Below, one piece after another: positions 15,124 through 23,502 of a stretch of DNA of 50,858 nucleotides. Origin of the DNA: Actinomycetes bacterium (GTDB lineage: Bacteria; Actinomycetota; Acidimicrobiia; Acidimicrobiales; Acidimicrobilacustridaceae). Both the position numbers and the translations under genes were made by a program. The stretch spans positions 1 through 50,858 of the forward strand of contig JAKOVH010000019.1 in the NCBI GenBank assembly GCA_029782145.1, written 5' to 3'. Every line of letters begins with the position of its first letter. The stretch's first letter is position 1. Below the pieces are notes generated by a model that searched no databases, was not told where the DNA came from, and saw nothing but the letters and a program-made list of their open reading frames with translations.

Positions 15124-15912
15124 TCAGCGCGCCGGTCGTTCGACCGGCGGGAGCCCGGCCAGCGCCCGAGCCCGGGCCAGCACGGCGTCGAGCATGGGCT
15201 CGGTGAGCTTGCCGGTGAAGGTGTTCTGCTGGCTCACGTGGTAGCAGCCCAGGACCGTCAGCGGCCCGCCACCGGCCACGGCGCGGCTCGGGTCGGGCGG
15301 CACCGCCACCTCCACGCCGTGGCCGAACGCTGGCCGGGGCCGCACACCGAGGTGGGCGCAGAGGGCGTCGAAGCCGAACTTCCCGAGGGCGAGCACCACC
15401 TCGACGTCGGCGAGCAGCGCCAGCTCCTCGCCGAACCAGCGGGCGCAGGCGTCGCGCTCGGCCGGGGTGGGCTTGTTGCCCGGCGGTGCGCACTTCACCG
15501 GGGCGGTGATCCAGGCGCCGGTGAGGGTGAGCCCGTCGTCGGCCGACGTGCTGTGGGGCTGGTTGGCGAACCCGGCCCGCCACAGCGCCCGGTAGAGCCA
15601 CTCGCCCGAGCGGTCGCCGGTGAACATGCGCCCGGTGCGGTTGGCGCCGTGCGCTGCCGGCGCCAAGCCCACCACGAGCACCCGCGCCGCGGGGTCGCCG
15701 AAGCCGGGCACACCCCGACCCCAGTAGGCCTGGTCGGCGAAGGCGGCTCGCTTGGTGGCGGCCACCTCCTCTCGCCAGGCCACGAGCCGCGGGCAGCGCC
15801 GGCACCCGGCCACGCCCTCGGCCACCGCGGCGAGCGCTGACGGTCGTCCGTCGTCCGGCACGGCCCGGTCGGCCAGCGGTGGCCCTGAGGGAGGCGACGA
15901 CGGTGATCGCAC
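15124..15912 (-). CDS. Family 5 uracil-DNA glycosylase
   Basis: About 262 residues from GTG 15912; a TAGAGT box eight bases upstream supports this start over the longer frame to 16044. It contains the iron-sulfur cysteines (CRRCPRL near residue 42, then APVKCAPPGNKPT and the GCYHVSQQNTFTG region). The family 5 UDG core is GLAPAAHGANRTGRMFTGDRSG, split here as GLAPAAHGANRTG (about 75-88) and RMFTGD. Family 5 enzymes remove uracil and some purine deamination products and lack the usual catalytic Asp in motif 1. It likely works in base excision repair of the GC-rich genome. Confidence 0.87.
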   Translation of the reverse strand: MRSPSSPPSGPPLADRAVPDDGRPSALAAVAEGVAGCRRCPRLVAWREEVAATKRAAFADQAYWGRGVPGFGDPAARVLVVGLAPAAHGANRTGRMFTGDRSGEWLYRALWRAGFANQPHSTSADDGLTLTGAWITAPVKCAPPGNKPTPAERDACARWFGEELALLADVEVVLALGKFGFDALCAHLGVRPRPAFGHGVEVAVPPDPSRAVAGGGPLTVLGCYHVSQQNTFTGKLTEPMLDAVLARARALAGLPPVERPAR

Positions 15913-16000
15913 GCCAGCCGACTCTACGGCAGCGGCGCCCGGGGGCCTGCGGGCGACGAGCCGGCCGAGATCGTGACCCGGACCGCGGCAGGGTCCGGTG

Positions 16001-16196
16001 GTTCCAGTTCTCAGCGACACCACCATCGGTTCGGCTGGTCGCACCGCTCGCCTCCGCCCACCACCGAGTCACCGCCTCCCGCGCCCGCCCATCCCGCCGT
16101 CGAGCGGGCATCCCGGTCCGCCGACCGGCCGTCACCCGCCGGCCCGCGCTCGACCGTCCCCGGCGTGTCGCCGTCGCTGTCGCTGAGAACTGGAAC
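16001..16196. repeat. 19-bp perfect inverted repeat, 158-bp spacer
   Basis: GTTCCAGTTCTCAGCGACA at 16001-16019 recurs exactly on the opposite strand at 16178-16196. The arms flank 158 bp of GC-rich sequence and lie within the C-terminal part of the annotated winged-helix frame. The long perfect arms suggest a small mobile-element relic, an RNA hairpin or a duplicated 3' motif. Confidence 0.8.
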
Positions 16197-16595
16197 GAGA
16201 ACGTGCTGCCCTCCTCGGTCGCCCAAATGCTCGATGTGCTCGCGGCGGAGCTCGGCGACGGCCCGACGAGCCCGGTGCCGCGTGACCCGGGGCAGATGCC
16301 CGACGGCGTAGCGCCCTCGCCCCTCCTGCCGGGCGCGACCCCTCGCGACCTCCCACCGCAACGCGTCCGACACCGCCTTGCCGGGACGGGCGGCGCTGGA
16401 GCACAGACCCAGCCGGCGGAGGCCGGTGAGCAGCTCGGGGATCGTGCAGGTGCGCCCCCGGAACGAATCGAGGACGAGGAGCAGGGCGTACCGGAGGTAG
16501 AGGCCCGAGACGGGCGCCAGCGCCGAGAGCGGCTGGGGGTCCGCGGGATCGACGTGGGGACGATCGTTGCTCGCGAGATCGACGGTCCAGGGCAC
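16011..16595 (-). CDS. Winged-helix-like hypothetical protein
   Basis: 194 residues from GTG 16595. Residues ~25-110 form a plausible winged-helix domain: SALAPVSGLYLRYALLLVLD, then TIPELLTGLRRLG, then KAVSDALRWEVARGRA (recognition-helix-like) and GRGRYAVGHLPRVTRHR. I recognise this arrangement as a recurring uncharacterised family in Acidimicrobiia-like genomes, but it has no known function. The region after about residue 125 is low-complexity Gly/Arg-rich and runs into the 19-bp inverted repeat. The true protein may be shorter, or the 3' end may have been replaced by the repeat. Confidence 0.6.
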   Translation of the reverse strand: MPWTVDLASNDRPHVDPADPQPLSALAPVSGLYLRYALLLVLDSFRGRTCTIPELLTGLRRLGLCSSAARPGKAVSDALRWEVARGRARQEGRGRYAVGHLPRVTRHRARRAVAELRREHIEHLGDRGGQHVLVPVLSDSDGDTPGTVERGPAGDGRSADRDARSTAGWAGAGGGDSVVGGGERCDQPNRWWCR

Positions 16596-16731
16596 GGGGA
16601 GCTCCGGTGGGCACGGCCGGTCGAGCCGGCAGCGGGACGACCCGGGGAAGACGGCGCCACCCTACGCAGGGGGTCCGACAGCCGGCGCGGGCGTCGATGC
16701 CACGCACATCGGTCGGTAGCCTGAGCGCCGC

Positions 16732-17379
16732 ATGGCCAAGAAGCCCGCTCCCCCACGTCCCACCCTCGTGCTGCTCGTGCGCCACGGGCAGACACCGACC
16801 ACCGGCACGACGCTCCCGGGTCGAGCCAAGGGGCTGCACCTGTCCGAGGCGGGGCGGTCCCAGGCCGAGGCGGCCGCCGCCCGCATCGCCGCACTGAAGG
16901 ACGTCGCCGCCGTCTACGCCTCACCGCTCGAGCGCACCCGGGAGACGGCCCGACCGATCGCCGCCGCCCGCGGGCTCGAGGTGCAGGTCGACCGGGGCCT
17001 CCTCGAGTGCGACTTCGGCTCATGGACCGGCTCCGAGCTCAAGGCGCTCATGAAGCAGCCGGAGTGGCAGACCGTGCAGCGCTATCCGAGCGGCTTCCGC
17101 TTCCCGGACGGGGAGTCCTTCGCCGAGATGCAGACCCGCATGGTGGGCGCCCTCGACCGCCTGGTCGCCCGCCACCCCGGCCAGACCGTCGTCGCCGTCT
17201 CCCACGCCGACCCGATCAAGGCGGCGCTCGCCCAGGCGCTGGGCACGCACCTCGACCTGTTCCAGCGCATCGTCGTCTCGCCCTGCTCCATCTCGGCCGT
17301 GCTCTACGGCCCCACCGGACCGGCCGTGCTGGCGGCCAACTCCACCGGCGACGACCTGACCCGCCTGGGGCTGTCGTGA
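16732..17379 (+). CDS. Histidine phosphatase, MSMEG_4193-type phosphomutase family
   Basis: 215 residues. The phosphoglycerate-mutase-like motif LLVRHGQTPTTG is at about 14-25, with catalytic His at 17. SPLERTRETARPIAA follows at about 64-78, acid/base Glu in LLECDFGSW at about 91, and second His in VAVSHADPIKAAL at about 164. MSMEG_4193-type proteins are conserved next to DUF3090 and SCO1664 genes, as here. The stop overlaps the next start (GTGA). The exact substrate is unknown. A TAGCCT box nine bases upstream of ATG fits a very short leader. Confidence 0.9.
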   Translation: MAKKPAPPRPTLVLLVRHGQTPTTGTTLPGRAKGLHLSEAGRSQAEAAAARIAALKDVAAVYASPLERTRETARPIAAARGLEVQVDRGLLECDFGSWTGSELKALMKQPEWQTVQRYPSGFRFPDGESFAEMQTRMVGALDRLVARHPGQTVVAVSHADPIKAALAQALGTHLDLFQRIVVSPCSISAVLYGPTGPAVLAANSTGDDLTRLGLS

Positions 17380-17912
17380 GCCGGTCGTTCGACTTCGAGG
17401 ACCCCGAGCTCGTCGTGCCCGGCGCCGTGGGGCAGCCCGGTCACCGCACCTTCTTCGTCCAGGCCCGCCAGGACGGCCGGAGCGTGTCGTTCAAGGTCGA
17501 GAAGCAGCAGGTCGCCGCCCTGTGCGAGTACCTGGGCGGCATCCTGGCCGACCTGCCGCCCGTGGCCGGCGGCGAGCTGCTGGCGGCCTCGGCGGCCGAG
17601 CCCGACGAGCTGGCGTGGGTCGTCGGGCGCCTGGCGGTGGCCTACGAGGAGGCCGACGACCGCATCGTGGTGGTGGCCGAGGAGTTCCTCGACATCGACC
17701 CGGAGCAGGCCGAGGAGCTCGACCTCGACGATCCCGCCGCTCTCATCGCCGCCGGCTACGACCCGGCCACGGCCCGCTTCCGGCTCACCCGACCCCAGGT
17801 CGCCGCGTTCATCGCCGTCGGCGAGGACCTCGTCCGCGCCGGTCGACCCCAGTGCCGCCTGTGCGGGCGGCCCATCGACCCCGAGGGGCACGTGTGCCCG
17901 AGGCTGAACTGA
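17376..17912 (+). CDS. DUF3090 family protein
   Basis: 178 residues from GTG 17376, overlapping the upstream stop by 4 bp. The N-terminal half has FFVQARQDGRSVSFKVEKQQ, a hallmark of DUF3090. The middle is acidic (DIDPEQAEELDLDDP). The C-terminus has a zinc-ribbon pair CRLCGRPIDPEGHVC (about 160-174). The family is conserved in actinobacteria between the phosphomutase-like and SCO1664 genes. No biochemical function is known to me; the ribbon suggests metal binding. Confidence 0.88.
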   Translation: MSRSFDFEDPELVVPGAVGQPGHRTFFVQARQDGRSVSFKVEKQQVAALCEYLGGILADLPPVAGGELLAASAAEPDELAWVVGRLAVAYEEADDRIVVVAEEFLDIDPEQAEELDLDDPAALIAAGYDPATARFRLTRPQVAAFIAVGEDLVRAGRPQCRLCGRPIDPEGHVCPRLN

Positions 17913-18604
17913 CCCCAGACGAGATCCTCACCCGCGGCGAGGTCGAGATCGTCGGGCGCATGCCCTGGAGCTCGAACGCCACGTTCCTCGTCGAGGCCTG
18001 CCTCGAGGGGCGCACCGCCCGGGGTGTCTACAAGCCCCTCGCCGGCGAACGCCCCCTCTGGGACTTCCCCGACGGCCTGTACCGGCGGGAGGTCGCCGCC
18101 TACGAGCTCAGCGCCGCCCTCGGCTGGGAGGTGGTCCCGCTGACCCTGGTGCGCCACGACCTGCCCCACGGGGTCGGGTCCCTGCAGCGCTTCGTCGACG
18201 CCGACTTCGAGCAGCACTACTTCACGCTGCTCGAGGACGAGTCGACCCACCCGCAGCTGCGTCGCATGGCGGTGTTCGACATCGTGGCGAACAACACCGA
18301 CCGCAAGGGCGGCCACTGCCTGGTCGACGGCGACGGCCACGTGTGGGGCATCGACAACGGCCTGTCGTTCCACGCCGAGTTCAAGCTGCGCACCGTGATC
18401 TGGGACTTCGGTGGGGAGCCCGTCCCGCCCGAGCTGCTCGCCGACCTCGAGCGGTTCGTCGCCGAGGGCATCCCGGACGCGATGGCCGCCCTGCTCGGCT
18501 CGTTCGAGCGCGACGCGGTGCTCACCCGGGCCCGGGCCCTGCTGAGGGAGCGGACCCTCCCGGTCGACCTGACCGGGAGGCGCTACCCCTGGCCCCTGGT
18601 CTGA
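17894..18604 (+). CDS. SCO1664 family protein (PI3/4-kinase-like fold)
   Basis: 236 residues from GTG 17894, overlapping the DUF3090 gene by 19 bp. Features: TFLVEACLEGRTARGVYKPL (about 27-46, nucleotide-binding Lys in VYKP), then the catalytic-like VFDIVANNTDRKGGHCL (about 127-143) and WGIDNGLSFH (about 153-162). The D-x(8)-N and IDNG elements resemble the catalytic and metal loops of phosphatidylinositol-kinase-like enzymes. The family is always found with the two preceding genes, often near mycothiol ligase mshC in other actinobacteria; no mshC is visible here. Confidence 0.88.
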   Translation: MPEAELTPDEILTRGEVEIVGRMPWSSNATFLVEACLEGRTARGVYKPLAGERPLWDFPDGLYRREVAAYELSAALGWEVVPLTLVRHDLPHGVGSLQRFVDADFEQHYFTLLEDESTHPQLRRMAVFDIVANNTDRKGGHCLVDGDGHVWGIDNGLSFHAEFKLRTVIWDFGGEPVPPELLADLERFVAEGIPDAMAALLGSFERDAVLTRARALLRERTLPVDLTGRRYPWPLV

Positions 18605-18630
18605 AGGGCCGGGCGGCCCGGCGTCAGAGA

Positions 18631-18652
18631 GAGGTCAGCGCGAGGTCAGCGC
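18631..18652 (+). repeat. Two-copy direct repeat at the 3' end of the DUF2231 gene
   Basis: GAGGTCAGCGC occurs twice in tandem, overlapping the last codons of the minus-strand gene ending at 18646. Probably a local slippage duplication. Confidence 0.5.
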
Positions 18653-19200
18653 GGGGTCACGCCGCGCTCGTCCGAGCCCTCGATCTTGGTGTCCTCCCAC
18701 GTGGCCTTGGCGCCGCTGTGGCCGATCTGCACGATGCGCACCGTGCCGAGCACCGAGACCAGCACGGCCACGACGCCCACGGCGACGCTGAGCGCACGGC
18801 CGCCACCCGCCGAGGAGGTCGCCTCGGGCGTCGACGCGGCGCGACGCCGCTCGACGACGTCGACGGCCATGACGCCGGCGGCGCCCACGAAGACGAGGCC
18901 GCCGGCCAGCAGACCCGTGTCACCCAGCTCGGCGTGGTTCTCCACGGCCTCGGACTTGCGGACCGACTCCTCCAGGGACTCGCCGCTCTCCTTGGCGAGG
19001 AAGGCGCCCACCATGCCGACGAAGGCCAGGGCGAGCACCACCCAACCGATGCGGCGCCGGGCGGCGGGCCAGAAGGCGATCGCGCACACGCCGACGGCGG
19101 CGAGGGGGATCAGCACGACGGCGGCGTGCACGACGAGGGGGTGAGCCGGCAGCCCGAACAGGGAGTCGAGCGCGCCGAGGAGGGGCGTGTGGGGGGACAT
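18646..19200 (-). CDS. DUF2231 family membrane protein
   Basis: 184 residues from ATG 19200 (MSPHTPLLG); an in-frame ATG at 19236 would add 12 residues. There are four predicted TM segments at about 18-40, 47-68, 88-110 and 133-155. The motif [18 protein letters not shown] (about 16-33) is typical of DUF2231, a family of small integral membrane proteins sometimes linked to heme or redox functions. The C-terminus is soluble and charged. Monocistronic, convergent with the SCO1664 gene. Confidence 0.82.
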   Translation of the reverse strand: MSPHTPLLGALDSLFGLPAHPLVVHAAVVLIPLAAVGVCAIAFWPAARRRIGWVVLALAFVGMVGAFLAKESGESLEESVRKSEAVENHAELGDTGLLAGGLVFVGAAGVMAVDVVERRRAASTPEATSSAGGGRALSVAVGVVAVLVSVLGTVRIVQIGHSGAKATWEDTKIEGSDERGVTPR

Positions 19201-19315
19201 GCCGGCCAGTCTCGGGCACGGATCGGGCCGTCCCACGCCGCTTTACCGGGATTTGGCCTGCGCGGGACCTTGGTCCCGGCGACGGGTCACCCGGCCAGGG
19301 GGTTGACGGCGCGAC

Positions 19316-19341
19316 GAGGCCCCGGCCGGAGCCGGGGCCTC
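19316..19341 (-). terminator. Hairpin terminator after etfA
   Basis: Perfect 11-bp stem GAGGCCCCGGC / GCCGGGGCCTC with loop CGGA, starting 29 bp after the etfA stop on the minus strand. No U-run. Likely ends the etfBA transcript. Confidence 0.65.
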
Positions 19342-19369
19342 GGACGGACCTGCTGGGAGCGGCGCCGGC

Positions 19370-20338
<969 letters not shown>

Positions 20339-20352
20339 GGTTGCAGTGCCTC

Positions 20353-21135
20353 CTAGAGGACCTTGAGGTTGTCGAGATAGGCCACGATCTTCTCGAACGC
20401 GGTGCCGTCGTCCTCGATGACCTCGCCGGCCTCGCGGGCGGGGGCCTCCTCGATGGACACGATCTCCTGGCCGGCGCCGGCCCAGCCGACCTGCGAGGCG
20501 TCGAGGCCGAGGTCGGCGACGGTGAGGGTGTCGACCGGCTTCGACTTGGCGGCCATGATCCCCTTGAACGAGGGGTAGCGGGGCTCGACGACGCCGGCGG
20601 TCACCGACACCACGGCCGGGAGCGGGCACTCGACGTCGTCGTAGCCGGCTTCGGTCTGGCGCTGGACCTTGACGGTGGAGCCGTCGACCTCGATGTGCTT
20701 GGCGAAGGTCACCGACGGCAGGTCGAGCAGGCCGGCGACCTGCTCGGGCACGGTGCCCGTGTAGCCGTCGCTCGACTCGGTGGCGGTGAGGATCAAGTCG
20801 GCGCCCTCCACCCGCTCGATGGCCTTGGCCAGCACCTTGGCGGTGCCGAGGGCGTCGCTGCCGGCGAGGGCATCGTCGCTGACGAGGATGGCCTTGGCGG
20901 CACCCATCGCCAGCGCCGTGCGCAGGCCGGACACCTCACCGTTGGGGGCCATGGAGACGAGGGTGACCTCACCGCCGCCGGCCGCGGTGACGAGCTGGAG
21001 GGCCATCTCGACGCCGTAGCTGTCGGACTCGTCGAGGATGAGCTTCCCGTCCCGCTTGAGGGTCTTTGTGGTGGGATCCAGCGCACCCGGGTCGGCCGGG
21101 TCCGGGATCTGCTTGACGCACACGACGACGTTCAT
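20353..21135 (-). CDS. etfB: Electron transfer flavoprotein beta subunit
   Basis: 260 residues: MNVVVCVKQIPDPADPG, then the AMP-binding core with DSYGVEMALQL and MGAAKAILVSDD. The beta signature is VEGADLILTATESSDGYTGT, then VPEQVAGLLDLPSVTFA. Binds structural AMP and pairs with EtfA to shuttle electrons from fatty-acyl-CoA dehydrogenation. First gene of the operon. A CAGACT box lies six bases upstream of the ATG, consistent with a leaderless start. Confidence 0.97.
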   Translation of the reverse strand: MNVVVCVKQIPDPADPGALDPTTKTLKRDGKLILDESDSYGVEMALQLVTAAGGGEVTLVSMAPNGEVSGLRTALAMGAAKAILVSDDALAGSDALGTAKVLAKAIERVEGADLILTATESSDGYTGTVPEQVAGLLDLPSVTFAKHIEVDGSTVKVQRQTEAGYDDVECPLPAVVSVTAGVVEPRYPSFKGIMAAKSKPVDTLTVADLGLDASQVGWAGAGQEIVSIEEAPAREAGEVIEDDGTAFEKIVAYLDNLKVL

Positions 21136-21268
21136 GTCGACAGTCTGTGCCCCACGGCGGCTCCCGGCCAAATCACCCGTCGAGCCGGTCGGGCCCGCGT
21201 CGGCCCAGGCAGGGGCACAAGTGACCGCACGGTAACCCGACTCCCCGCTGGTACGGTCGCCGCTCACT

Positions 21269-22186
21269 GTGAGGGTGCTGCTCATCGTCAACTCGTCGGC
21301 CTCGTCGGTCACCGCACGCGGCCGGGTGGTGATCACCAAGGCGCTGTCGGCCGACCACGACGTCACCGTGGCCGAGACCAGCCGCCGCGGCCACGCCACC
21401 CGCCTGGCCCAGGGCGCCGCGGCCGACGGCGTGGAGGTCGTGGTCGTCCTCGGCGGCGACGGCACCTTGAACGAGGCCGCCAACGGCCTGGCCGGCACGG
21501 ACACCGCGCTGGCGCCGCTCCCGGGGGGCTCCACCAACGTCTTCGCCCGCACCCTCGGCCTGCCCGACGACCCCATCGAGGCCACCGGCGTGCTCCTCGA
21601 CGCGCTGGCCAACGGCTCGGTGCAACGCGTCGGGCTGGGCTCGGTGAACGGCCGGCACTTCCTGTTCAACGTGGGGATCGGGTTCGACGCCGCGGTGGTC
21701 CGCGAGGTCGAGCGGCGTGGCTCGCTGAAGCGCTGGGCCAACCACGTGCTGTTCGGCTGGGCCGCGTTCGACACGTGGCTGCGGCGCTACGACCGCACCC
21801 GACCCCACTTCGCGGTGCGGGTGCCCGGCGCAGCGACCGTCGACGACGCCTTGTTCACCGTGTGCCTCAACACCGACCCGTACACCTTCGTGGGCACCCG
21901 GCCGTTCACCCTGGCCCCGGAGGCCACGCTCGACCGGGGTCTGGCCGTGGTCACGCTGCGCACCCTCGACGCCGTGCCCCTGCTCGGCCTCGTCGCGTCG
22001 GCGCTCGGCTCCGGGGCCCACCTGCGGCGCAGCCGCCACGTCGCTCGCGCCATCGACGTCGACGAGCTCACCATCGAGGGCTACGGCCCCGTGCCCTACC
22101 AGGTCGACGGCGACTACCTGGGCGACGTCGAGCACCTCGAGCTGCGCTACGAGCCCGAGGTCCTCTGCCTGGTCATCCCCCGTTGA
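21269..22186 (+). CDS. Diacylglycerol kinase-like (DAGK catalytic domain) lipid kinase
   Basis: 305 residues from GTG 21269. The ATP-binding motif VVLGGDGTLNEAANGLAG is at about 58-76, followed by PLPGGSTNVFARTLGLPDD (about 86-104). The YegS/DgkB C-terminal domain contains NVGIGFDAAVV (about 134-144) and ends with YQVDGDYLGDVEHLEL (DGE-like). It phosphorylates diacylglycerol, sphingosine or a related lipid. Its 3' end overlaps the convergent GDPD gene by 14 bp; the pair may both serve phospholipid turnover. Confidence 0.88.
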   Translation: MRVLLIVNSSASSVTARGRVVITKALSADHDVTVAETSRRGHATRLAQGAAADGVEVVVVLGGDGTLNEAANGLAGTDTALAPLPGGSTNVFARTLGLPDDPIEATGVLLDALANGSVQRVGLGSVNGRHFLFNVGIGFDAAVVREVERRGSLKRWANHVLFGWAAFDTWLRRYDRTRPHFAVRVPGAATVDDALFTVCLNTDPYTFVGTRPFTLAPEATLDRGLAVVTLRTLDAVPLLGLVASALGSGAHLRRSRHVARAIDVDELTIEGYGPVPYQVDGDYLGDVEHLELRYEPEVLCLVIPR

Positions 22187-22862
22187 GGCGGTCGAGCGCG
22201 CTCCGGCACACGTCGGGGCGGTTGGTGATGACGCCGTCGACGCCCATGTCGTGCAGCTGGCGCATCCGGACGGGGTCGTCGACGGTCCACGCGTTGACCG
22301 ACAGGCCGACGCCGTGCGCTCGGGCCACCAGCTCGTCGTCGACGACAGGGTCCCACGGGTTCACCGCGGCGTGACCCTCTCGGGCCGCCTCGGCGACCGC
22401 CGGCCCGGCCAGCTGCGGGTCGAACACGAGCAGGCCCGTCGCCAGCTCCGGCGCGACCTCGCGGACCCGAGCCATGAGGACCCAGTCGAACGACGTGAGC
22501 AGCCACCGACCCGGCCGGCCGCGCCGGCGCAGCTCGGCCGCTACCGCCTCGACCATGGCCAGGTGGGTCTCCGAGGGGCAGTCGGCCTTCAGCTCGACGT
22601 TCACGCCGAGGGGCCCGCAGGCGTCGAGGGCGGCGCCGAGCTGGGGCACCCACGCGGGCAGCTCGGCGGCCGGGACCTCGGCAACGCAGCGCCCGTCGGG
22701 CAGCTCGGCGTCGTGGTGCACGGCCAGGGCGCCGTCGGCGGTCGGCCGCACGTCGAGCTCGACCCAGTCGGCGCCGAGCGCACGCGCCTCGACGAAGGCG
22801 TCCAGGGTGTTGCCCGGGGGCCGGGCGGCCGACGCACCCCGGTGCGCCACGACCAGTGCCAT
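22173..22862 (-). CDS. Glycerophosphodiester phosphodiesterase (GDPD)
   Basis: 229 residues. The N-terminal VAHRGASAARPPGNTLDAF (His6, Arg7) is the GDPD active-site start. DWVELDVRPTADGALAVHHD (about 34-54) supplies the metal-binding Glu/Asp and second His. VNVELKADCPSE (about 98-109) and the end, VNAWTVDDPVRMRQLHDMGVDGVITNRPD, complete the TIM-barrel signature. Hydrolyses glycerophosphodiesters to glycerol-3-phosphate. No signal peptide, so cytoplasmic. A TAGCGT box exactly six bases before ATG indicates a leaderless mRNA. Confidence 0.93.
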   Translation of the reverse strand: MALVVAHRGASAARPPGNTLDAFVEARALGADWVELDVRPTADGALAVHHDAELPDGRCVAEVPAAELPAWVPQLGAALDACGPLGVNVELKADCPSETHLAMVEAVAAELRRRGRPGRWLLTSFDWVLMARVREVAPELATGLLVFDPQLAGPAVAEAAREGHAAVNPWDPVVDDELVARAHGVGLSVNAWTVDDPVRMRQLHDMGVDGVITNRPDVCRSALDRLNGG

Positions 22863-22868
22863 CCGGCC

Positions 22869-22874
22869 ACGCTA
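22869..22874 (-). promoter_or_regulatory. -10 box of leaderless GDPD promoter
   Basis: TAGCGT on the minus strand, followed by six bases and then the ATG at 22862. This spacing places the transcription start on the start codon. Confidence 0.45.
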
Positions 22875-23016
22875 GCCACCGGACGCAGCTCCGCCACCCC
22901 CTGCGCACCCGGTGCAAGCCGGATGCGCAGAGCGTCAACGCGACGCCTCTGCGTGGCCGGCGCCGTGAGTATGCCCCATCCGCGCCGCCGAGGTGAAATT
23001 TCGGGCGGACAGACCC

Positions 23017-23045
23017 TTGCCACGGCGATGTCGCGCCGCTACCTT
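23017..23045 (+). promoter_or_regulatory. Putative sigma-70-type promoter of whiB gene
   Basis: TTGCCA (23017-23022) and TACCTT (23040-23045) are separated by 17 bp in the 286-bp gap upstream of the WhiB gene. The transcript would have a ~95-base leader, unlike the many leaderless genes here. Nothing else was recognised in the gap. Confidence 0.4.
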
Positions 23046-23148
23046 GCGAGCCGTCCCAGCCACACGCGGCCGAGTCGGCGGTGGCATGTGAACAGCTTCA
23101 CGACCGGACCCATCCCCCCGTCTCGTGAGCCCGAACCGTGGAGGCACC

Positions 23149-23445
23149 GTGGCCCTCACCACGTCCCGCTCGTTGTCCCTGTCCGCGGCACCCGATGAGT
23201 GGCGCGCGCTGTCCGCGTGCCGCGACACCGACCCCGACCTGTTCTTCCCCGTCGGCACCACCGGCCCGGCGATCGAGCAGATCGAGAACGCCAAGGCCGT
23301 CTGCCTCGACTGTGAGGTGCGCCAGCCCTGCCTCGAGTTCGCCCTGTCGACCAACCAGGACTCGGGCATCTGGGGCGGCACCTCCGAAGAGGAGCGCCGC
23401 AAGCTGCGCCGCCAGTGGCTCGCCGCCCGGCGCCGCGCCTCGTAG
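23149..23445 (+). CDS. WhiB-family iron-sulfur transcriptional regulator (WhiB1-like by context)
   Basis: 98 residues from GTG 23149, preceded by GGAGG. The four cluster cysteines are Cys24 (ACRDTD), then C-x2-C-x5-C in AVCLDCEVRQPCLEF (about 51-60). The G-I-W-G-G turn (about 73-77) and the basic C-terminal tail RRKLRRQWLAARRRAS follow. Wbl proteins bind a [4Fe-4S] cluster and sigma-A to regulate transcription. The convergent PdtaS-like kinase gene next door is the arrangement around whiB1 in mycobacteria (whiB1-Rv3220c), supporting a WhiB1 assignment, which sequence alone would not decide. Confidence 0.93.
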   Translation: MALTTSRSLSLSAAPDEWRALSACRDTDPDLFFPVGTTGPAIEQIENAKAVCLDCEVRQPCLEFALSTNQDSGIWGGTSEEERRKLRRQWLAARRRAS

Positions 23446-23464
23446 CACACCCCACCCACTCGTC

Positions 23465-23491
23465 GTCGGCCTCCCTCGGTGGGAGGCCGAC
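23465..23491. terminator. Bidirectional terminator hairpin between whiB and kinase gene
   Basis: Perfect 11-bp stem GTCGGCCTCCC / GGGAGGCCGAC with loop TCGGT, centred in the 57-bp gap between the convergent stop codons. It can serve both transcripts. Confidence 0.8.
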
Positions 23492-23502
23492 GCGCGTGCG
23501 GG

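Noticed and set aside
15124..16044. Longer start (16044) for the uracil-DNA glycosylase
   Set aside because: The extra 44 residues are low complexity and cross the 19-bp inverted repeat; GTG 15912 has a -10 box at leaderless-type spacing.
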